Of a stretch of DNA of 64,000 bases, positions 61,044 through 64,000 are shown piece after piece. Origin of the DNA: JALYGY01 sp963800975 (GTDB taxonomy: Bacteria; Actinomycetota; Rubrobacteria; Rubrobacterales; Rubrobacteraceae); assembly GCA_963800975.1 (NCBI GenBank), contig CAWDDB010000020.1, positions 186,001 to 250,000 of the forward strand. Direction: 5' to 3'. The position numbers were made by a program, and so were the translations under genes. The notes under the pieces were generated by a model. The model saw nothing but the letters and a program-made list of their open reading frames with translations, was not told the origin of the DNA and did not search any database. Every line of letters begins with the position of its first letter. The first letter of the stretch is position 1.

Positions 61044-62414
61044 TGCCGCCCGTCGAACGCACCTTGGCAACCGACGTGGTCGTGGTGGGGGGTGGCGCCT
61101 GCGGCATGGCGGCGGCCATAGCGGCGAGGCAACAAGGAGCGGAGGTACTCTTGCTGGAGAAAGAGCCGGACCTTGGAGGCAACGCGGCCCTCAGCACCGG
61201 CTCGGTTCCCGCCGCTTACACGCGCTTCCAGGCGGCGGCCGGCGTGGAAGACTCCCCGGAGAAGATGGCCGAAGACATAATGCGTCAGACCGGCCACATG
61301 ACCGACAAGGAGCTCGTGCTGCACCTTTGTCGGGAATCGAGCGGGTTGATCGACTGGCTGGTCGACTCCCTGAGGGTGGAGCTGTACCTCGTGACCGACT
61401 ATGTGCACGTCGGCCACTCCGTGCATCGGCTGCACGCTCCCGCCTCCAGGGAGGGAGCGGACCTCGTCAGGGACCTGCGAGGGACGATGGAGGAGTTCGA
61501 GATCCCCTTCAAGGTTGGGACCCCCGTGACCGGGGTGCTGACCTCGGACAACGGGAGCGCTGTTGGGCGTCGAAGCCGGCCAGAATTTGCGTGTCGAGGC
61601 GCGGAAGGTGATCCTGGCTTCCAACGGGTTCGCCGCCAACCGGAAGATGCTCCGGCGCTACTGCCCTGAGATAGCGGACGCGCCGTACTTCGGTGCCCCG
61701 GGTAACACGGGCGAGGGGATCGAGTGGGGCGAGGAGCTGGGGGGCGTTACCGAGCACATGGGGGCGTACCAGGGGTACGCGGCGGTATGCGAGAACGGGA
61801 TACTCGTCTCCTGGACCACGGTGGAGAAGGGCGGGATCGTGGTAGACGAGGAGGGACGCCGCTTCGGTGACGAAACGAGCGGGTACTCCGCGTTCGTCCC
61901 GGAGGTGCAGCGCCACACCGACGGGCCGATCTACGTGATCTTCGACCGGAGGATCATGGAGTCCGTGCGGGACCGCGAGCCCCGTTTCAAGGGACTGGTC
62001 GAGGGGGGCTTCGTCAAGGAAGCGGCCACGCTGAGCGCGCTGGCTTCGCTCCACGGCATGCCGCGGGACAACCTCGAAGAGACGCTCTCCCGTTACGAAG
62101 ACGCAGCGGGCACGGGTGCCGACGAGTTCGGCAGGGAAGGCTTCGGGTCGGCCCCGCTCCGGTACCCGCTGTACATCGTCCGGGCATCGACCGGTCTCTT
62201 CCACACTCAGGGAGGTCTGAGGATAAACACGAACGCCCAGCCCCTCCGCGCCGATGGGAGCCCAATAGAGAACCTTTACGCGGGGGGCGGAGTGGCCGTG
62301 GGGATCTCCGGTCCCGACGGTGGCAGGGGCTACGCGTCCGGCAACGGGCTGCTGACCGCCCTCGGGTGGGGCAAGATCGCCGGAGAGCAGGCGGGCGCCT
62401 CGGTGGGAAGGTGA
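61043..62414 (+). pseudogene. FAD-dependent oxidoreductase (fumarate reductase / KSTD-like flavoprotein), one frameshift
   Basis: The N-terminal dinucleotide fold TDVVVVGGGACGMAAAIAAR is followed by LLLEKEPDLGGNAALSTGSV. The frame breaks near 61563: removing one T joins NGSAV to GVEAGQNLRVEARKVILASN. The downstream part has GEGIEWGEELGG, FHTQGGLRINTNAQPLRADG, and the FAD-contacting IENLYAGGGVAVGISGPDGG and GRGYASGNGLLTALGWG. The intact product would oxidise or desaturate the pathway acid between the two MmgE/PrpD steps. Overlaps at both ends (TGATG) show a tight operon. Confidence 0.88.
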
Positions 62415-63685
62415 TGGTGACCACCATCGCCTACGGGCTCGCGGAGAGGGCGCTGGCTCTCTCCTTCGAGGACATCCCGGAGGCTGTGTTGAGGCACGCC
62501 AAGCTGCACCTGCTGGACTCCCTGGGGGTGGCCCTCGCCGCGGCGGCCACGGAGTCAGGCGAGGGGATCACACGCGCCGCCCGGTCACTCGGCGGTGGCG
62601 ACGAGGCCACGGGGATTGGGACCCCCGAGCGGCTGCCGGCCCCCTCGGCGGCGCTGGTCAACGGCTCCCTGATCCACGCGCTCGAGTACGACGACACCCA
62701 CACGGGCTCGATCATCCACGGCAGTTCCGTGGTGGTGCCGGGCGTCTTGGCGGCGGCGGAGCAGAACGGGGCCAACGGCGAGGAGCTCCTTACCTCGCTC
62801 GTGCTGGGATGGGAGACGCTAATCCGGCTAGGGCTGGTCGCGCCCGGTGCCTTCCAGGCGCGCGGGTTCCACACCACCGGGGTCTGCGGCGGCTTCGCCT
62901 CGGCCCTGGTTGTCGGCCGACTCGCCGGGCTCTCCGCTCCTCAGCTGGTCTCCGCGCTCGGGATCGCCGGGAGCCAGGCTTCCGGGCTCTTTGAGTACGT
63001 CGTGGGCGGCGCCTCGGTGAAGGGCGTCCACCCGGGCTGGGCCGCGCACAACGGCATCGTCGCGACCCGGCTCGCCGGCTGCGGCGTCTCCGGCCCGGAG
63101 ACCGTGTTCGAGGGACGCTTCGGCTTCTACAGTACGCACACGGATCGCCGCCCGGAAGAGTTGCCGCTGCACGAACTGTACCGCGACGTGGGCGAACGCT
63201 GGCATACGACCGAGATGTCGTTCAAACCGTACCCGTGCTGCCACTTCAACCACGCCTTCCTCGACTGCGCGGCGCAGCTGGTATCGGAAGGCCTGAAGGG
63301 TGAGGAGGTCGAAGAGGTGGTGTGCTACGTCGCACCGGAGATCGTACCGGTCGTGTGCGAGCCACGCGAGGCGAAGGCGTCCCCGCGTAGCGGCTACGAG
63401 GCCAGGTTCAGCCTCCCATACTGCGTCGCCGCCATGCTCTGCCACGGCGAGGTGGGCCTCGACACCTTCTCCCGCGAGAACGCCGCGGACGGGCGCCTGC
63501 TCGAGCTGGCGCAGCGCGTGCGCTACGAACCCGACGCGAAAACGGGCTACCCGGAGGTCTTCCCGGGCAGCCTGGAGGTTCGCACCAGGGACGGCCGCAT
63601 GCTCCACAGCAAGGTCGAGGTCAATCGTGGTGGACCGCGCAACCCGATGCCTGATGACCGAGATCATCCAGAAGTTCCGGGATAA
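62414..63685 (+). CDS. MmgE/PrpD family protein, second; C-terminal frame shifted
   Basis: About 423 residues as written, from ATG 62414: PEAVLRHAKLHLLDSLGVAL, VNGSLIHALEYDDTHTGSII, HGSSVVVPGVLAAAEQNGAN, ASVKGVHPGWAAHNGIVATR, MSFKPYPCCHFNHAFLDCAA and ARFSLPYCVAAMLCHG. The end RGGPRNPMPDDRDHPEVPG is abnormal. Deleting one C near 63658 gives PMPDDEIIQKFRDNALRALG, the usual C-terminus. The corrected frame has no stop before the GntR ATG, so its natural end is unclear. Start overlaps the flavoprotein stop. Confidence 0.88.
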   Translation: MVTTIAYGLAERALALSFEDIPEAVLRHAKLHLLDSLGVALAAAATESGEGITRAARSLGGGDEATGIGTPERLPAPSAALVNGSLIHALEYDDTHTGSIIHGSSVVVPGVLAAAEQNGANGEELLTSLVLGWETLIRLGLVAPGAFQARGFHTTGVCGGFASALVVGRLAGLSAPQLVSALGIAGSQASGLFEYVVGGASVKGVHPGWAAHNGIVATRLAGCGVSGPETVFEGRFGFYSTHTDRRPEELPLHELYRDVGERWHTTEMSFKPYPCCHFNHAFLDCAAQLVSEGLKGEEVEEVVCYVAPEIVPVVCEPREAKASPRSGYEARFSLPYCVAAMLCHGEVGLDTFSRENAADGRLLELAQRVRYEPDAKTGYPEVFPGSLEVRTRDGRMLHSKVEVNRGGPRNPMPDDRDHPEVPG

Positions 63686-63833
63686 CGCCCTGCGCGCGCT
63701 CGGCTCGCACAGCGTCGAAGGTGTGTTGGAGACGGTACGGAGCCTCGAAGAGGCGGACGATCCGCGCCCGCTGTGCGAGTTGCTGAGGGCCAGCCGAGGA
63801 GCGGAGTCCCACCTTACGGGTAAGGAGCGACGG

Positions 63834-64000
63834 ATGACGCAGTCACGTAAGGGCGCCGGCAACGAAGGCACGCTCCCGGATCTCCGGTCGTCCGGGTTCG
63901 AGCACATGGCCACGCGGGATTGGGTCTACCACGCCCTCCTCGAAGCCATAGTGCGCGGCCAGTTGAAGCCGGGCGCCTGGCTATCGGAGGCGAGCCTGTC
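63834..64000 (+). CDS. GntR-family regulator, N-terminus only (window end)
   Basis: 55 residues visible from ATG 63834: after a polar lead, MATRDWVYHALLEAIVRGQL, then KPGAWLSEASLS, the first helices of a GntR winged helix (usual form VYEALREAILSGRLKPGERL). It follows the MmgE/FAD/MmgE genes on the same strand and is the likely regulator of that operon, possibly through the GTATAC array at 59.59 kb. It is cut by the window edge; the ligand domain is not seen. Confidence 0.85.
   Translation, partial: MTQSRKGAGNEGTLPDLRSSGFEHMATRDWVYHALLEAIVRGQLKPGAWLSEASL

Noticed and set aside
1..64000. CRISPR arrays, tRNA/rRNA genes, insertion sequences, prophage
   Set aside because: No regularly spaced repeats, no tRNA T-loop patterns in plausible cloverleaf context, no transposase or phage motifs seen in any frame.

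Overview
The window is high-GC DNA from a free-living bacterium, most likely a deep-branching actinobacterium of the Rubrobacter type. The evidence is the very high third-position GC, ECF42-type sigma factors with YCII partners, a RskA-like anti-sigma factor, an F420-type LLM oxidoreductase, a DUF2795 protein, many GTG/TTG starts, and paralogous hydantoinase (hyuAB) operons. No rRNA, tRNA, CRISPR array, insertion sequence or phage gene was found. The taxonomic call is inference from gene content.

Layout. 0.2-8.0 kb (minus): an XRE-cupin regulator, a three-gene ECF importer (S, fused double ATPase, T) and hyuA-hyuB, the last two broken by many single-base frameshifts. 8.4-9.0 kb: a PIN/antitoxin pair. 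9.2-14 kb: an MFS exporter, a first ECF42 sigma/YCII module, and an epoxide hydrolase. 14-17.9 kb: methyltransferase, divergent ureohydrolase, orphan peptide-binding lipoprotein. 17.9-23.5 kb (minus): intact hyuA-hyuB-OPT transporter operon, preceded by the debris of an M24 peptidase gene and a 46-nt perfect palindrome. 23.7-25.8 kb: ECF sigma/anti-sigma pair and a small RTX-like secreted protein. 26-30 kb: frameshifted M24 peptidase and Tat-exported penicillin acylase. 30-34.6 kb: two-component system, CPBP protease-like and membrane proteins. 34.9-37.6 kb: secreted PIG-L deacetylase (one frameshift). 37.7-45.6 kb: flavin reductase, isochorismatase, hydrolase, ParB-like protein, a MalT-type regulator divergent from an MFS gene, and a lone receiver protein. 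45.8-50.6 kb: secreted HtrA-like protease facing an AAA/TPR plus membrane-TPR pair. 50.6-53.8 kb: second ECF42/YCII module, DUF1761 and SMP-30 genes. 54-56.7 kb: TetR-regulated reductase and an AadE-like nucleotidyltransferase. 57-64 kb: LLM oxidoreductase, MFS, and a MmgE/PrpD - FAD oxidoreductase - MmgE/PrpD - GntR catabolic operon cut by the window end.

How it works together. The strongest regulatory signal is a shared promoter pattern, TGTCGA-like, exactly 17 nt, then CGAC or CGTC. It lies upstream of both YCII/ECF42 operons, the epoxide hydrolase and the DUF1761-SMP-30 pair, and so predicts a small ECF42 regulon. The hydantoinase operons each pair a cyclic-amide hydrolase with a different importer (ECF or OPT) and, for the second, peptidase genes. 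Together with penicillin acylase and the peptide-binding lipoprotein they suggest scavenging of peptides, amides and cyclic amides. Single-base insertions recur (0.2-3.7 kb, and near 26.5, 36.6, 61.6 and 63.66 kb), so some broken genes may be sequence errors rather than true pseudogenes.
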